51,239 bases of DNA from an uncultured Lachnospiraceae bacterium. GTDB lineage: Bacteria; Bacillota; Clostridia; Lachnospirales; Lachnospiraceae. The notes beneath the pieces were generated by a model. That model had not been told where the DNA came from, did no database searches, and saw nothing but the letters and a program-made list of their open reading frames with translations. Made by a program: the position numbers and the translations under genes. Where the stretch lies: positions 1 to 51,239 of the forward strand of contig CANQDT010000017.1 in assembly GCA_947593735.1 (NCBI GenBank), given 5' to 3'. This document shows positions 16,937 through 25,076 of the stretch, piece after piece (position 1 is the first letter of the stretch; each line of letters starts with the position of its first letter).

Positions 16937-17626
16937 ATGTATTCGATACTGATATGCGACGATGAGAAAGAGATCGCGGATGCCATAGAAATTTATCTGG
17001 TGAACGAGGGCTATCGCGTATGGAAAGCGTATGACGGGATGGAGGCGTTGAGGATTTTGGATCAGCAGACGGTTCATCTGATCATCATGGACATTATGAT
17101 GCCGAAGCTGGACGGAATCAGGACGACAGCGCGGATCCGTGAGCAGCGGAATATTCCGATCATTATGTTATCAGCGAAAAGTGAGGATTACGATAAAGTG
17201 ATGGGGTTAACGGTCGGAGCGGACGACTATGTGACCAAGCCGTTTAATCCGTTGGAACTGCTCGCGCGGGTGAAAAGCCAGCTCCGTCGTTATACGACGC
17301 TTGGAAGTATGGAAAAGAGCGCCGGGATTTATCGGACAGGCGGATTGGAGGTCAATGTGGAGACGAAGGAAGTAAGCGTCGACGGGGAAATTGTGCATGT
17401 CACGCCGGTTGAATTTGGCATATTGAGTTTTCTGATCCAACACGCCGGAAAGGTGTTTTCCATCGATCAGATTTACGAACAGGTGTGGCAGGAACCTTCC
17501 TATCGCCCGGAAAATACGGTGGCAGTCCATATCAGAAGGATTCGGGAGAAAATTGAGATCAACCCGAAAGAACCAAAATATTTAAAGGTGGTGTGGGGAA
17601 TTGGATACAAAGTTGAAAAAATATAG
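16937..17626 (+). CDS. OmpR/VanR-type response regulator
   Basis: The receiver domain (about 1-120) has the acidic pair D8-D9, phosphoacceptor Asp52 in LIIMDIMMPKLDG, the conserved Ser in IIMLSAK and Lys101 in DDYVTKPFNP. A winged-helix DNA-binding domain (about 130-229) ends with VHIRRIREKIE and VWGIGYKVE, typical of OmpR regulators. The 229-residue length and sequence feel are closest to VanR-like regulators of Firmicutes, which sense cell-envelope conditions; no van or transporter gene is next to it. The kinase gene overlaps its end by 26 bases. The direct repeats upstream suggest positive autoregulation. Confidence 0.92.
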   Translation: MYSILICDDEKEIADAIEIYLVNEGYRVWKAYDGMEALRILDQQTVHLIIMDIMMPKLDGIRTTARIREQRNIPIIMLSAKSEDYDKVMGLTVGADDYVTKPFNPLELLARVKSQLRRYTTLGSMEKSAGIYRTGGLEVNVETKEVSVDGEIVHVTPVEFGILSFLIQHAGKVFSIDQIYEQVWQEPSYRPENTVAVHIRRIREKIEINPKEPKYLKVVWGIGYKVEKI

Positions 17627-20027
17627 CCGGTCATGGTATGTCAAATGCGCCGCGTGGGCTGCGCTGCTGCTCTGCGTCGGGATCATAACCTGTGCCGGGC
17701 TCCGTCAGGCGGACGGAGCGAAGAACCTTGTGGATGCATATGGAACCGGATGGACAGCTGAGGCTTATGAAACAAGCTGGAGATCCGACCTCGAATTTCA
17801 GGAAATGGTCCGGACCGCCATGCTGTCCCATCTGGGAGCGCAGAACAGGGAGCGGATCAAAAAGGGCGGCTGGTGGACAGATTCGTATCTTGACGTATTT
17901 GGCTATTATACATTTTTATGCGGCGAGCAGGCAGCCATTACAGGATTTGAAGCGGTTCCGCTGCCCCGCGACAAAGAGAAGGCAAAACAGTGGAAAGAAA
18001 AAACTGTGGATCCGGTCGTTCTGGAAGCGTCCGGGGAAAAGGAAAGCGGCAGGGAGATCCTGATTTCTCTGGAGAAAAAAGATTCGTTCCAGGATATGGA
18101 GGTGATCGCCGGGAACTGGACGGAAGACGATCTGTACGCGGAGATTTACCGGCAACTTGAATTATACGATTCTGTGGAATACGGAATCGGGCAGCATCCG
18201 CTGAAACACGCGGTGATCCAGCATATGGAGCAGGATCAGGATTATCAGGATTTTTTGAAAGAACAGCCGTATTACCGGGAACAGACCGAAGCGTACCGGA
18301 TCCGGCTCGCGCTGGACGCGTATGACAGGATAGCGCAGTCCGCTTCCGAATATGACGATGACGCGTTTGTCTATTATATCAAATTCGGCGGCGCGGTTAC
18401 GACAAATAGAAAAGACAACAGCCCGATTTCGGCGCTGCAGAGAAAATGCGGCATATACAGCACGAACGCGGATGGAAAGATAAGGGAGACCAAACCGTGG
18501 GATGCGGTCCTGTCCGAATGGGATAGAGCGGATGTGCCGGACGGCATCAGCGCGGAGATGGCGGAAGATGTCCGGCAGGACGGCATATGGTTTTTTGGTA
18601 TAACCAATGATTATATTTCGGTAAAAGACGATCTGTTGTCCGGTATTCATGAAAAAATGACGGACAATATGCCGCTGTATGGCGTGGGGGTTGCCCTGAT
18701 CCTGCTTTTGCTGCTGTATCTTACAATGACTGCCGGGAGGAAACCGGAGTCGGATCAGGTTTTCCTGTGCTGGTTTGACCGGATTTACGCCGAATTGCAG
18801 ATCATTGGCGCGGGGATAGCGGCGTGCGTCAGCGCCGGTTTTATCATAGAAGGCGCGGCGGGCGGTTTCGATTATGGCTCGCGGATTTGCCGTTCGGCTG
18901 CTCCGTGGGTATCAGTGGCGGGAGCTGCCGCGCTTGCGGCGGTTTATTTATCTCTCGTGCGGCGAAAAAAGGCGCACCGGTTCATGGACGGCTTCCTGAC
19001 TGCGCGGTTGGCGCGATGGATGAAAAACAAAGGGATCCTGGCTTTGCGCGCCGCGCGGGAAGTATGGACGGGAAGCAGGCTCATGCATAAAGTGATGATA
19101 TGCGCGGTTCTCGTCCCGGTCATCTCGGCGACATGGATCGGCGTACTGCCCGTGGTCGCGTTTCTGCTTTATTTTGGCTATAAGTGGGTGAAAGATTTTG
19201 AGGCGCTTGCCGAAGGAATAAAGCAGATCCGGGACGGTGATTACCGGAAAAAGATCCAGATTTTTTCCCAGGGAACGCTGCGCGACTTCGCGGAAGACGT
19301 CAACCAGATATCAGACGGACTGGATCAGGCGGTATCCATGCGCCTTAAAGCGGAGCGGATGAAGACGGAACTGATTTCCAATGTATCCCATGACATTAAA
19401 ACTCCGCTGACGGCGATCATCACTTATGTGGATCTTTTGAAAAAAGAAGAGATCACGAACGAGAAGGCGAAAGAGTATATAGAGATACTGGATCAGAAAT
19501 CGGGACGCTTAAAGGCGCTTACCGACGATTTATTTGACGCGGCAAAAGCGTCCAGCGGGGCGGTGGAACTCCAGTTGGAAACGATGGATTTCGCGTCCCT
19601 GATCAATCAGGGGCTTGGAGAATTTTATTATAAATTAGAAGAAAAAAATCTGAGCGTGCGTTATGAAAAACCGGAGGAGCCAGTCAGGATCAAGGCGGAC
19701 GGGAAACAGATGTGGCGTGTGTACGAGAATCTGCTGTCCAATCTTGTAAAATATGCGATGCCGGGCAGCCGGGTGTATCTGTCGCTGGAAAAAAGGGATT
19801 CCATGGCGGAACTGACGATCAAAAATATATCTGCCGCCGAATTAAATATCCCGGCGGAAGAACTGACGGAACGATTCAGACGGGGCGACGATTCCAGACA
19901 TTCGGAGGGAAGCGGGCTCGGGCTCAATATAGCGCAGAACCTAGTAGAACTCCAGAATGGCACGCTTGCGGTCCAGGTGGACGGCGATCTGTTTAAAGTC
20001 ATCGTGTCAATGCCGCTTGCCGAATGA
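17601..20027 (+). CDS. Membrane sensor histidine kinase with large extracellular domain
   Basis: The likely start is TTG at 17601 (or TTG at 17613) because no ATG precedes the first membrane helix; AGGTGG lies about 10 bases upstream. A helix at roughly 15-33 is followed by an extracellular region of about 320 residues with no recognised fold, then about four membrane segments (354-373, 395-415, 430-447, 495-520). A HAMP-like stretch follows, then HisKA with the phosphoacceptor His597 in SNVSHDIKTPLTAI, and an ATPase domain with the N-box ENLLSNLVKYA and the G-box GSGLGLNIAQNLV. At 808 residues it is much longer than VanS; the outer domain presumably binds the signal. Overlap with the regulator gene implies one operon. 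Confidence 0.88.
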   Translation: MDTKLKKYSRSWYVKCAAWAALLLCVGIITCAGLRQADGAKNLVDAYGTGWTAEAYETSWRSDLEFQEMVRTAMLSHLGAQNRERIKKGGWWTDSYLDVFGYYTFLCGEQAAITGFEAVPLPRDKEKAKQWKEKTVDPVVLEASGEKESGREILISLEKKDSFQDMEVIAGNWTEDDLYAEIYRQLELYDSVEYGIGQHPLKHAVIQHMEQDQDYQDFLKEQPYYREQTEAYRIRLALDAYDRIAQSASEYDDDAFVYYIKFGGAVTTNRKDNSPISALQRKCGIYSTNADGKIRETKPWDAVLSEWDRADVPDGISAEMAEDVRQDGIWFFGITNDYISVKDDLLSGIHEKMTDNMPLYGVGVALILLLLLYLTMTAGRKPESDQVFLCWFDRIYAELQIIGAGIAACVSAGFIIEGAAGGFDYGSRICRSAAPWVSVAGAAALAAVYLSLVRRKKAHRFMDGFLTARLARWMKNKGILALRAAREVWTGSRLMHKVMICAVLVPVISATWIGVLPVVAFLLYFGYKWVKDFEALAEGIKQIRDGDYRKKIQIFSQGTLRDFAEDVNQISDGLDQAVSMRLKAERMKTELISNVSHDIKTPLTAIITYVDLLKKEEITNEKAKEYIEILDQKSGRLKALTDDLFDAAKASSGAVELQLETMDFASLINQGLGEFYYKLEEKNLSVRYEKPEEPVRIKADGKQMWRVYENLLSNLVKYAMPGSRVYLSLEKRDSMAELTIKNISAAELNIPAEELTERFRRGDDSRHSEGSGLGLNIAQNLVELQNGTLAVQVDGDLFKVIVSMPLAE

Positions 20028-20058
20028 AGATTTCTTCCCGGATAAAACGAAACGACCC

Positions 20059-20087
20059 TGTACAACAAACAAAAGGTAAGGTATAAT
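20059..20087 (+). promoter_or_regulatory. Possible promoter for the YfcE-like gene
   Basis: TATAAT at 20082-20087 with TGTACA 17 bases upstream (20059-20064). The -35 is poor, so confidence is moderate. Transcription would start just before the 45-bp tandem repeat, placing the repeat in the leader. Confidence 0.45.
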
Positions 20088-20098
20088 ATGAACACTTG

Positions 20099-20188
20099 GC
20101 GAGGTTTTGTCGAGCCTAGTGAGAATATATGCCTGGCAGCTTAGCGAGGTCTTGTCGAGCCTAGTGAGAATATATGCCTGGTAGCTTC
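20099..20188 (+). repeat. Tandem 45-bp repeat, two copies
   Basis: Unit 1 (20099-20143) and unit 2 (20144-20188) share GCGAGGTYTTGTCGAGCC and then TAGTGAGAATATATGCC, and differ at only a few positions. It lies between the histidine kinase and the phosphodiesterase and codes for nothing convincing. The reverse strand happens to read QAYILTRLDKTS twice. It may be a dispersed intergenic repeat of the genome. Confidence 0.9.
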
Positions 20189-20235
20189 GGATCACCAGGG
20201 ATACAGGGTCAGTTTCGTATACGGAGGGAAATTAT

Positions 20236-20778
20236 ATGAAAATGTTAATTGCATCGGATATTCATGGATCGGCATATTATTGCCGGAAAGTAATCGAAGC
20301 GGCGGAGAAGGAGGGAGCGGAACGGATCCTGCTTCTCGGGGATCTTCTGTATCACGGTCCCAGAAATCCGCTTCCGAAAGAATATGATACGTTCAAAGTC
20401 ACCGCTCTTTTAAACGGGATAAAAGAAAAATTGATCTGTGTCAGGGGCAACTGCGACAGCGAAGTGGACCAGATGGTGCTGGAATTTCCGATGATGGCGG
20501 AACAGTGCGTGATACCGCTTGGAACCCGCGTCCTGTTTGCCACGCACGGACATCAGCTGAACCGGGAGAATCCGCCGATGCTGCAGCCCGGCGATATTTT
20601 GCTGAACGGCCATTTTCATGTGGCGGCGTGCGAGCAGGCGGATCATTTTATTTATATGAATCCGGGATCGGCTGCCCTGCCGAAAGACGGAAGCTATCAC
20701 GGATATCTGTTTCTTGACGATACAGGATTTGTATGGAAAGATTTTGACGGGAAGATCCACGGGACGTACCCGTTATGA
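20236..20778 (+). CDS. YfcE-type metallophosphoesterase
   Basis: The 180 residues show the calcineurin-like phosphoesterase metal ligands in order: SDIHG, LLGDLLYHGPRN, RGNCDSEVD, THGHQ and NGHFHV. E. coli YfcE and relatives are small Mn2+-dependent phosphodiesterases with unclear natural substrate. The GPRN...E block and length match the YfcE subgroup rather than nucleotidases. GGAGGGAAA precedes the ATG. It stands alone and converges on mntP, sharing a terminator. A second, shorter paralogue lies at 48620-49126 in a different context. Confidence 0.88.
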   Translation: MKMLIASDIHGSAYYCRKVIEAAEKEGAERILLLGDLLYHGPRNPLPKEYDTFKVTALLNGIKEKLICVRGNCDSEVDQMVLEFPMMAEQCVIPLGTRVLFATHGHQLNRENPPMLQPGDILLNGHFHVAACEQADHFIYMNPGSAALPKDGSYHGYLFLDDTGFVWKDFDGKIHGTYPL

Positions 20779-20781
20779 TCG

Positions 20782-20806
20782 GGGATCTTCATCAGAAGAT
20801 CCCTTT
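20782..20806. terminator. Shared hairpin terminator between the YfcE-like gene and mntP
   Basis: GGGATCTTC (20782-20790), a four-base loop, and GAAGATCCC (20795-20803), then TTTG. The mntP stop codon lies inside the hairpin. Confidence 0.7.
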
Positions 20807-21376
20807 GATAAAGATTTCGATTCCGATCGCGATCAAAAGAACGCCGCCGAAGATCTGCGCCTGATTGGACAGCTTTGTCCCGAATTTTTTGCCGATGAGA
20901 AGTCCCGCTATGCAGAGAAAGAATGTGACGGCAGCGATAATGACGCAGGCTGCCAGCGCCATGAGAAATCCATATCCGGCGATGGTGAAGCCGACCGAAA
21001 GCGCGTCGATCGAGGTCGCGACGCCCTGAACAAGCAGCGCTCCGATCGAAAGCCCCGGCTTTTCTTCTTCCGCGTTTTTGCCTCCGGTTCCCTCCATCAG
21101 CATGGACCCGCCGATGTAGGAGAGGAGGATGAGGGCGATCCAGGGGATTCCTTTTTCAAATGCCTGAAAATACTGGACGATGGTATGGACGCAGATCCAT
21201 CCGATCATCGGCATGGCAAATTGAAATCCGGCGAATACGCCGGCGATCAGGATCATATTTCGTTTTTTTATTTTTGGATCATGCAGGCCGTTCGCCATGG
21301 ATACCGAAAAAGCGTCCATGGCAAGTCCGATGCCGAGCAGGATACTATTGACGAGAAAGAGAATGTTCCATTCCAT
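20792..21376 (-). CDS. mntP: Manganese efflux pump MntP
   Basis: MntP (formerly DUF204/YebN) exports Mn2+. The 194-residue protein has six hydrophobic segments arranged as two repeats, each with the metal-binding pattern: LGIGLAMDAFSVSMANGL in the first helix and GVATSIDALSVGFTIAG in the fourth, both holding the conserved Asp. The ribosome site is GGAGG. I looked for the yybP-ykoY Mn riboswitch upstream, but the 90-base gap to the next gene is too short and shows no match. Transcription converges with the phosphodiesterase gene. Confidence 0.93.
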   Translation of the reverse strand: MEWNILFLVNSILLGIGLAMDAFSVSMANGLHDPKIKKRNMILIAGVFAGFQFAMPMIGWICVHTIVQYFQAFEKGIPWIALILLSYIGGSMLMEGTGGKNAEEEKPGLSIGALLVQGVATSIDALSVGFTIAGYGFLMALAACVIIAAVTFFLCIAGLLIGKKFGTKLSNQAQIFGGVLLIAIGIEIFIKGIF

Positions 21377-21466
21377 CCTGTCCGCCTCCGATCGAACAAT
21401 ATCGTTTTTTCCTTTGCAGCAAAGGGGCGGGACGCGTGTTCCGCCTCTGTTTCATGGCGGAAACGG

Positions 21467-22081
21467 TCAGTTCCCGGGATCGTTGTCCGGCTGCTGCCCA
21501 TCGTGCGGGAGCCATTTGCAGTCCGTGACGTCCATATGGGTGAATACCGCCCGAAAAGAAGAATCTTCCGGGCTGCAGGCATATATGCCGAATGCGATCT
21601 CATCGACGGCGTTCCACATATGGCAGATCCTCATTTGCATAAAATTGGAACCGTCCGGCGAACATTCGATACAGAAATCATCTTCCCTCCGGCTGAGCCG
21701 GTACCACATGGACTTGACAGACGCGTCGATCTCTGCCGTCGCCCAGTCCGAATAACCATGGTTTGTAACGACGCTTCCCAAATGCTGGAACGCGTCGTTT
21801 TCATATTCAATGGACGCTTTCAGCCAGTTTTCGCTGTCCAGATACAGGATCACGCCGCACTGGTCAAAACGGCGCTTGCTTTCAAATTCTGTCTTTACGA
21901 TAAAAGAGAAAAATGGCTCCTTTGTCCTGATCTGAAGAAGCGGGGCGTTGTCGTTCCTGAAATGATAATAAGTGCGCTGCCACAGATCCGTATGGGGTTC
22001 TGTGATCAGTTCGATCCGATCTTCTTCTATCGTATAAGAGGCAGGTTCCCTGGTCCATTCCCATTTCGCTGGTTCAATCAT
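21467..22081 (-). CDS. DUF1349 family protein (concanavalin-like fold)
   Basis: The 204 residues match the DUF1349 pattern of beta-rich proteins: TEPHTDLWQRTYYHF near residue 30, then QCGVILYLDSENWLKASIEYEN, and CHMWNAVDEIAFGIYACSP near the end. There is no signal peptide, so it is probably cytoplasmic. Its biochemical role is unknown; relatives resemble carbohydrate-binding lectin folds. The ATG at 22081 is preferred over the TTG at 22087. The -10 box of this gene coincides with the left attachment repeat of the integrated element, so the insertion has replaced its -35 region. Confidence 0.82.
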   Translation of the reverse strand: MIEPAKWEWTREPASYTIEEDRIELITEPHTDLWQRTYYHFRNDNAPLLQIRTKEPFFSFIVKTEFESKRRFDQCGVILYLDSENWLKASIEYENDAFQHLGSVVTNHGYSDWATAEIDASVKSMWYRLSRREDDFCIECSPDGSNFMQMRICHMWNAVDEIAFGIYACSPEDSSFRAVFTHMDVTDCKWLPHDGQQPDNDPGN

Positions 22082-22087
22082 AATCAA

Positions 22088-22310
22088 AGTTCCTTTCCCG
22101 GATTATTGTAATGTCTCGCTGGATAGTCGTCAAATGCCGGTCTATGCAAGCATGACCGTCATTTTCCTCGTTATTATATCATAAAAAGTTCAAAAATACA
22201 ATGCTACGCAAGGCGTGAAAAGCCTTGATTTCAGCGGAGTTCAATATATAACGCTATGTGAGAATATGCAGATTTTCGGGGGTATTTGCAACAAATCCGC
22301 AACACTGATT
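22088..22310. other. Left junction of the integrated element
   Basis: The gap holds the DUF1349 leader and promoter, the 13-base attachment repeat (22171-22183), then about 130 bases of element DNA without a gene. That element part holds a 16-base sequence (22216-22231) that recurs inverted at the right end and a 12-base sequence (22283-22294) that recurs directly at the right end. Confidence 0.6.
22171..22183 (+). repeat. attL direct repeat
   Basis: TTATTATATCATA, identical to 31356-31368. On the reverse strand it contains TATAAT, serving as -10 box of the DUF1349 gene. Confidence 0.65.
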
Positions 22311-22757
22311 TTAATTGAATATCCCTTCCAAATACTTCTTTATCTTTGCTTCAAGCACTTTCGGCGCAATCCGTTGTATTTCAGCTTCTGCCCTTGTCAT
22401 TACAAATTTGCCGGGAACCCATCCTTTATGATCCGCTGTCCTATGCCCATATTCCACATACGACGCATAATAAACAGGATTTACAAGTTCAATCGTGTAT
22501 AAGTCCCCTTCCTGCTTTACATCAAAACCTTTTGACTGGTACGCCGTCCAGCCCCGACGAAGTGTGCCACCCTCTTTACCTGAACTTTTAGGATATTGCC
22601 CCGGAAGTGTGTTTTTAATCAGAATGCGTAACAACCGGGCGGCAAGTTCTTTCGCACATTCTTCAATAAACTGCTGATTGTCCTTTGGTTGCAGCTTCGC
22701 AAGGTCTTTTTGTAACCCTTCCAATCCTTTAGCTGTGAATTTACCCATCTTTGCCAT
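22311..22757 (-). CDS. HK97 gp10-like head-tail connector protein
   Basis: The 148 residues fit the HK97-gp10/tail-completion family: an N-terminal helical part (GLEGLQKDLAKLQ), ELAARLLRILIKNTLPGQYPKSSGKEGGTLRRGW in the middle, and the hallmark YYASYVEYGHRT near residue 100, followed by PGKFVMTRAEAEIQR. Such proteins join the head connector to the tail in siphophages. Here it is the last gene of the element's capsid operon with no tail genes behind it, only about 130 bases to the element end. The start ATG follows GGATGTGA. Confidence 0.82.
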   Translation of the reverse strand: MAKMGKFTAKGLEGLQKDLAKLQPKDNQQFIEECAKELAARLLRILIKNTLPGQYPKSSGKEGGTLRRGWTAYQSKGFDVKQEGDLYTIELVNPVYYASYVEYGHRTADHKGWVPGKFVMTRAEAEIQRIAPKVLEAKIKKYLEGIFN

Positions 22758-22775
22758 AATATCACATCCTTTCCT

Positions 22776-23159
22776 TTATGCGTATTCATTATACAGTTCA
22801 AGCATGATTTCCTGATGCGTGGAATATATAGCAGGAACACCGCTTGCAGAATATTCCCCGGTAACGCCGTTTTGCGTTACAACAATCTTTGATCCGGCTT
22901 TAATTTCAACGTCCGGGGATATAAACAGTTTCACACCCTGTGAAAGTTTCGCCACTGTGTCCGTTTCTACGGCGGGTTTAATTGTTTCAAAGGACAGGCG
23001 GCAAGGCTCGTTTTCTAAAACGGTAACTTCTTCATCCCTTGTTATATGTGAATTGGGGTCTTTCACCTCCCGCCATTCCGTAACAGTGCAGCACCCATTA
23101 TATAGACTTTCCTGCGCTTTCCTTGCGGCCTGTCTTGCCCGTTCAATGGCACTTAGCAT
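22776..23159 (-). CDS. Putative phage head-closure (connector) protein
   Basis: The 127-residue product begins MLSAIERARQAARK and then is beta-rich: CCTVTEWREVKDPN, CRLSFETIKPAVETD, KLFISPDVEIKAGSKIVVTQNG and YSASGVPAIYSTHQEIMLE. The order of a short N-terminal helix and a small barrel, together with its place directly before gp10, fits head-closure/stopper proteins of siphophages. This assignment rests on context and pattern rather than a sure motif. The ATG at 23159 is chosen for its GGAAGG site; a GTG at 23168 is in frame. It overlaps the upstream DUF1492 frame by 17 bases. Confidence 0.6.
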   Translation of the reverse strand: MLSAIERARQAARKAQESLYNGCCTVTEWREVKDPNSHITRDEEVTVLENEPCRLSFETIKPAVETDTVAKLSQGVKLFISPDVEIKAGSKIVVTQNGVTGEYSASGVPAIYSTHQEIMLELYNEYA

Positions 23160-23598
23160 ATAAATCACCTTCCTTTCTCAAAATGCCGCCGTTAGCCTGT
23201 TCAAAGGCTTCTAAAGCCTTCCCGTGTAACTCTAAAAGGTATCTGTAGCTAAAACTCATTTCGGCGGCTATGGTCTGCAAACTCTTAAATTCAATATACC
23301 GCTTATAAAGAACCTGGATATAACGGTAATTATCCAAAGAATGAATCTGGCCTATCACTTCATGCTTGCGGTACATAAGATTCACAAGATCGTTTTCAAC
23401 TTGTTTTTCCAAATCAACCATCTTTGCGACAGCTTCCCCGATCCTGTCAACATTCCCGCCGCCTTGCACCTTTTCCAGATCATAACGGACAGAACGCACG
23501 CTTGAAATACTTCCCTGAATTTCCCGTATCCGTTCTTTCTTCTATTCAATTATTGTTTGAAGTGTTTGAACTTCTGACAAATATTCCTTTGCGTTCAT
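23143..23598 (-). pseudogene. DUF1492-type phage regulator broken by an in-frame amber stop
   Basis: From the ATG at 23598, behind a strong AGGGGGG site, the frame reads MNAKEYLSEVQTLQTIIE, meets TAG at 23544-23542, then continues KKERIREIQ... for 132 codons in the same frame. The product is otherwise full length for DUF1492, including the coiled coil and the C-terminal sigma-region-4-like helix-turn-helix (FKSLQTIAAEMSFSYRYLLELHGKALEAF). Relatives are phage late-gene regulators of the ArpU type. A single change, for example CAG to TAG, would explain it. Restart from the GTG at 23499 could still make the HTH part. The neighbouring 67-residue gene ends in TAG, so amber is a normal stop here. 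Confidence 0.8.
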
Positions 23599-23610
23599 AA
23601 TTACGCCCCC

Positions 23611-23814
23611 CTATTCGTTTATGATCCGCTCCAACTCTGCAATTTTCTTTTCCTGTTCATCTGTGCGTATGCCGCTTAAGATGGCGTTACAGGCAAGAAT
23701 AAAGCTGTTTGCGGTCTTTGTGTCAATTTCGCCCTTATAAACCATATTCGCCACTTTTGCAAGGGCTTTTCTTACGTTGTCCGGGGTATCAAGTTTCAAG
23801 TTCCGTCTTGCCAT
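23611..23814 (-). CDS. Small phage protein, 67 residues
   Basis: Starts at 23814 after GGAGAAGGTGAT and begins MARRNLKLDTPDNVRKALAKVANMVYKGEIDTKTANSFILACNAIL. It is predicted all-helical with a short C-terminal coiled coil (EQEKKIAELERIINE). Small proteins of this make-up are common in Gram-positive phages, often beside DUF1492 or terminase genes; function unknown. It ends in TAG 12 bases before the next start, in the element's late gene order. Confidence 0.65.
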   Translation of the reverse strand: MARRNLKLDTPDNVRKALAKVANMVYKGEIDTKTANSFILACNAILSGIRTDEQEKKIAELERIINE

Positions 23815-23852
23815 ATAATCACCTTCTCCCACTTTTGAAAATTAACTTTCAA

Positions 23853-24137
23853 TTACTGATCTAAATTGTCAAGAATAATAGTAACGTCCTTTTCATTGGG
23901 GTACTTTTCACCCAATTCCTGCAACGCCCGTTCCGCTTCTTCTACGGAATCACACTCATAACAAACACTTTGCGATTTAACCCCCAGTTTATTGTACGGA
24001 ATGCCGTTCCAAAGATCCCCCCTTGCAATCCATTTTCCCGGCTGCTTCTCTGTCCGATATATCCACCCCAAATGAAGCTTTAAATCTGTACCGCATTTCT
24101 TTTTTGCCTTAATAATAAGCCTGTCCAATGTGTTCAT
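23853..24137 (-). CDS. Unknown phage protein, 94 residues
   Basis: The product begins MNTLDRLIIKAKKKCGTD and contains LHLGWIYRTEKQPGKWIARGDLWNG and a C-terminal alpha/beta part (SVEEAERALQELGEKYPNEKDVTIILDN). No family is recognised. It has two Cys in YECD and KKCG but no metal motif. GGAAGGTGG lies ahead of the ATG. It is the first gene after the terminator that follows the capsid gene, so it depends on read-through or on a promoter I cannot see. Confidence 0.55.
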   Translation of the reverse strand: MNTLDRLIIKAKKKCGTDLKLHLGWIYRTEKQPGKWIARGDLWNGIPYNKLGVKSQSVCYECDSVEEAERALQELGEKYPNEKDVTIILDNLDQ

Positions 24138-24155
24138 AATGCTTCCACCTTCCGA

Positions 24156-24195
24156 AAAACACCCCGAACAATCAATGATAGAAAGTCCGGGGTGC
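24156..24195 (-). terminator. Terminator behind the major capsid gene
   Basis: On the reverse strand, CACCCCG (24194-24188) pairs with CGGGGTG (24166-24160), and the stem is followed by TTTTTCGG. A terminator right after the capsid gene is common in phages to keep capsid protein in excess of connector proteins. Confidence 0.75.
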
Positions 24196-24205
24196 TTGTC
24201 AAAAA

Positions 24206-25057
24206 TTACACTGCTTCGCTGGCCTGATTCTCCTGATAGTAAATCGCCTTTACCTTATTATCCAAAACAAAAGCATCGTAGGCAATACGCCCTTCCACCA
24301 GTGAACCGCTGATTCCGGGCGGATCTTCATGAATTTTATAATCTTCCAGTTTGGTAGGCGCAACCGTGGCGCACGGATGGACAATCAGGAAGCCGAAGTT
24401 CTCCGGCAAGCGGTTTTTCGGTACTTTGATAACCATAGCCCCATCAAGGTTAGAAATAACGCCTTTAAGCCTTAAATCGTTCCCAATGTCGGTTTCCATA
24501 GTAATATCTTTGCACCGCTTCATCAAAACGTATACATCAGGCGTAACAACGATAACCCGCCCCGTTTCCGGCACTTCCGCATTGTCAAGTGCATTGTTAC
24601 CCGCCAAAATCTGCGTATAAATGTTTGTTTCGTCCAGCGTAACCGCTGCCGGTTTCGTACCGGCCTTATCACACATAACCCCGTAAGTGTAAGCATCAAC
24701 TTCCGGGATCACGACTTCACGAAGCTGCCTTTCAAGGGCAGAAGCTGCTTGCAGATTCTTAGCGGTTTCATCTGCATCCAGCTTATCAATGGCGAACGTA
24801 AAAGAACGATCTTTCTTTAACGTCATTTCTTCGGTGGTTGCATCAAGGTCTTTGATCTGCCCATAGCGTGAACCCGTCATACCCTCCGGCGTGTTTCGGG
24901 TGTAGTCGTTCATTTTGGAAGTACTGACCTTATACACCTTTACGGTGTGCGCCCCCGTCCAATCAAAATCTTGATTTGTAAGCAGCGATTTCTTGCTTTC
25001 CGTAGTGAATTTTTCATCTACATACGGTAAAAATTTTGTTGCTAAATTTATAGCCAT
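24206..25057 (-). CDS. Major capsid protein, HK97-fold type
   Basis: The 283 residues start MAINLATKFLPYVDEKFTTES, then FDWTGAHTVKVYKVSTSKMNDYTR, LKKDRSFTFAIDKLDADET, and the helix VVIPEVDAYTYGVMCDKAG, typical of the capsid (coat) proteins of Firmicutes siphophages lacking a protease domain. DVYVLMKRCKDI and FGFLIVHPCATVAPTKLEDYKIHEDPPGISG follow in the expected order. Its position, directly after a DUF4355-type scaffold gene and behind GGAAAGGAAG, supports the call. No maturation protease is encoded nearby. If functional it would build the element's own shell. Confidence 0.8.
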   Translation of the reverse strand: MAINLATKFLPYVDEKFTTESKKSLLTNQDFDWTGAHTVKVYKVSTSKMNDYTRNTPEGMTGSRYGQIKDLDATTEEMTLKKDRSFTFAIDKLDADETAKNLQAASALERQLREVVIPEVDAYTYGVMCDKAGTKPAAVTLDETNIYTQILAGNNALDNAEVPETGRVIVVTPDVYVLMKRCKDITMETDIGNDLRLKGVISNLDGAMVIKVPKNRLPENFGFLIVHPCATVAPTKLEDYKIHEDPPGISGSLVEGRIAYDAFVLDNKVKAIYYQENQASEAV

Positions 25058-25076
25058 GTTTTACGCTTCCTTTCCA

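Noticed and set aside
20007..20195. Reverse 62-codon frame with QAYILTRLDKTS repeats
   Set aside because: The peptide repeat is only the translation of the 45-bp DNA repeat; no start signal, and part of the frame is antisense to the kinase gene.
21377..21466. Mn-sensing yybP-ykoY riboswitch before mntP
   Set aside because: The gap is only 90 bases, belongs partly to the upstream gene's end, and has no match to the conserved core.
20714..22111. 465-codon forward frame opposite mntP and the DUF1349 gene
   Set aside because: It is antisense to two recognisable proteins and has no family features of its own.
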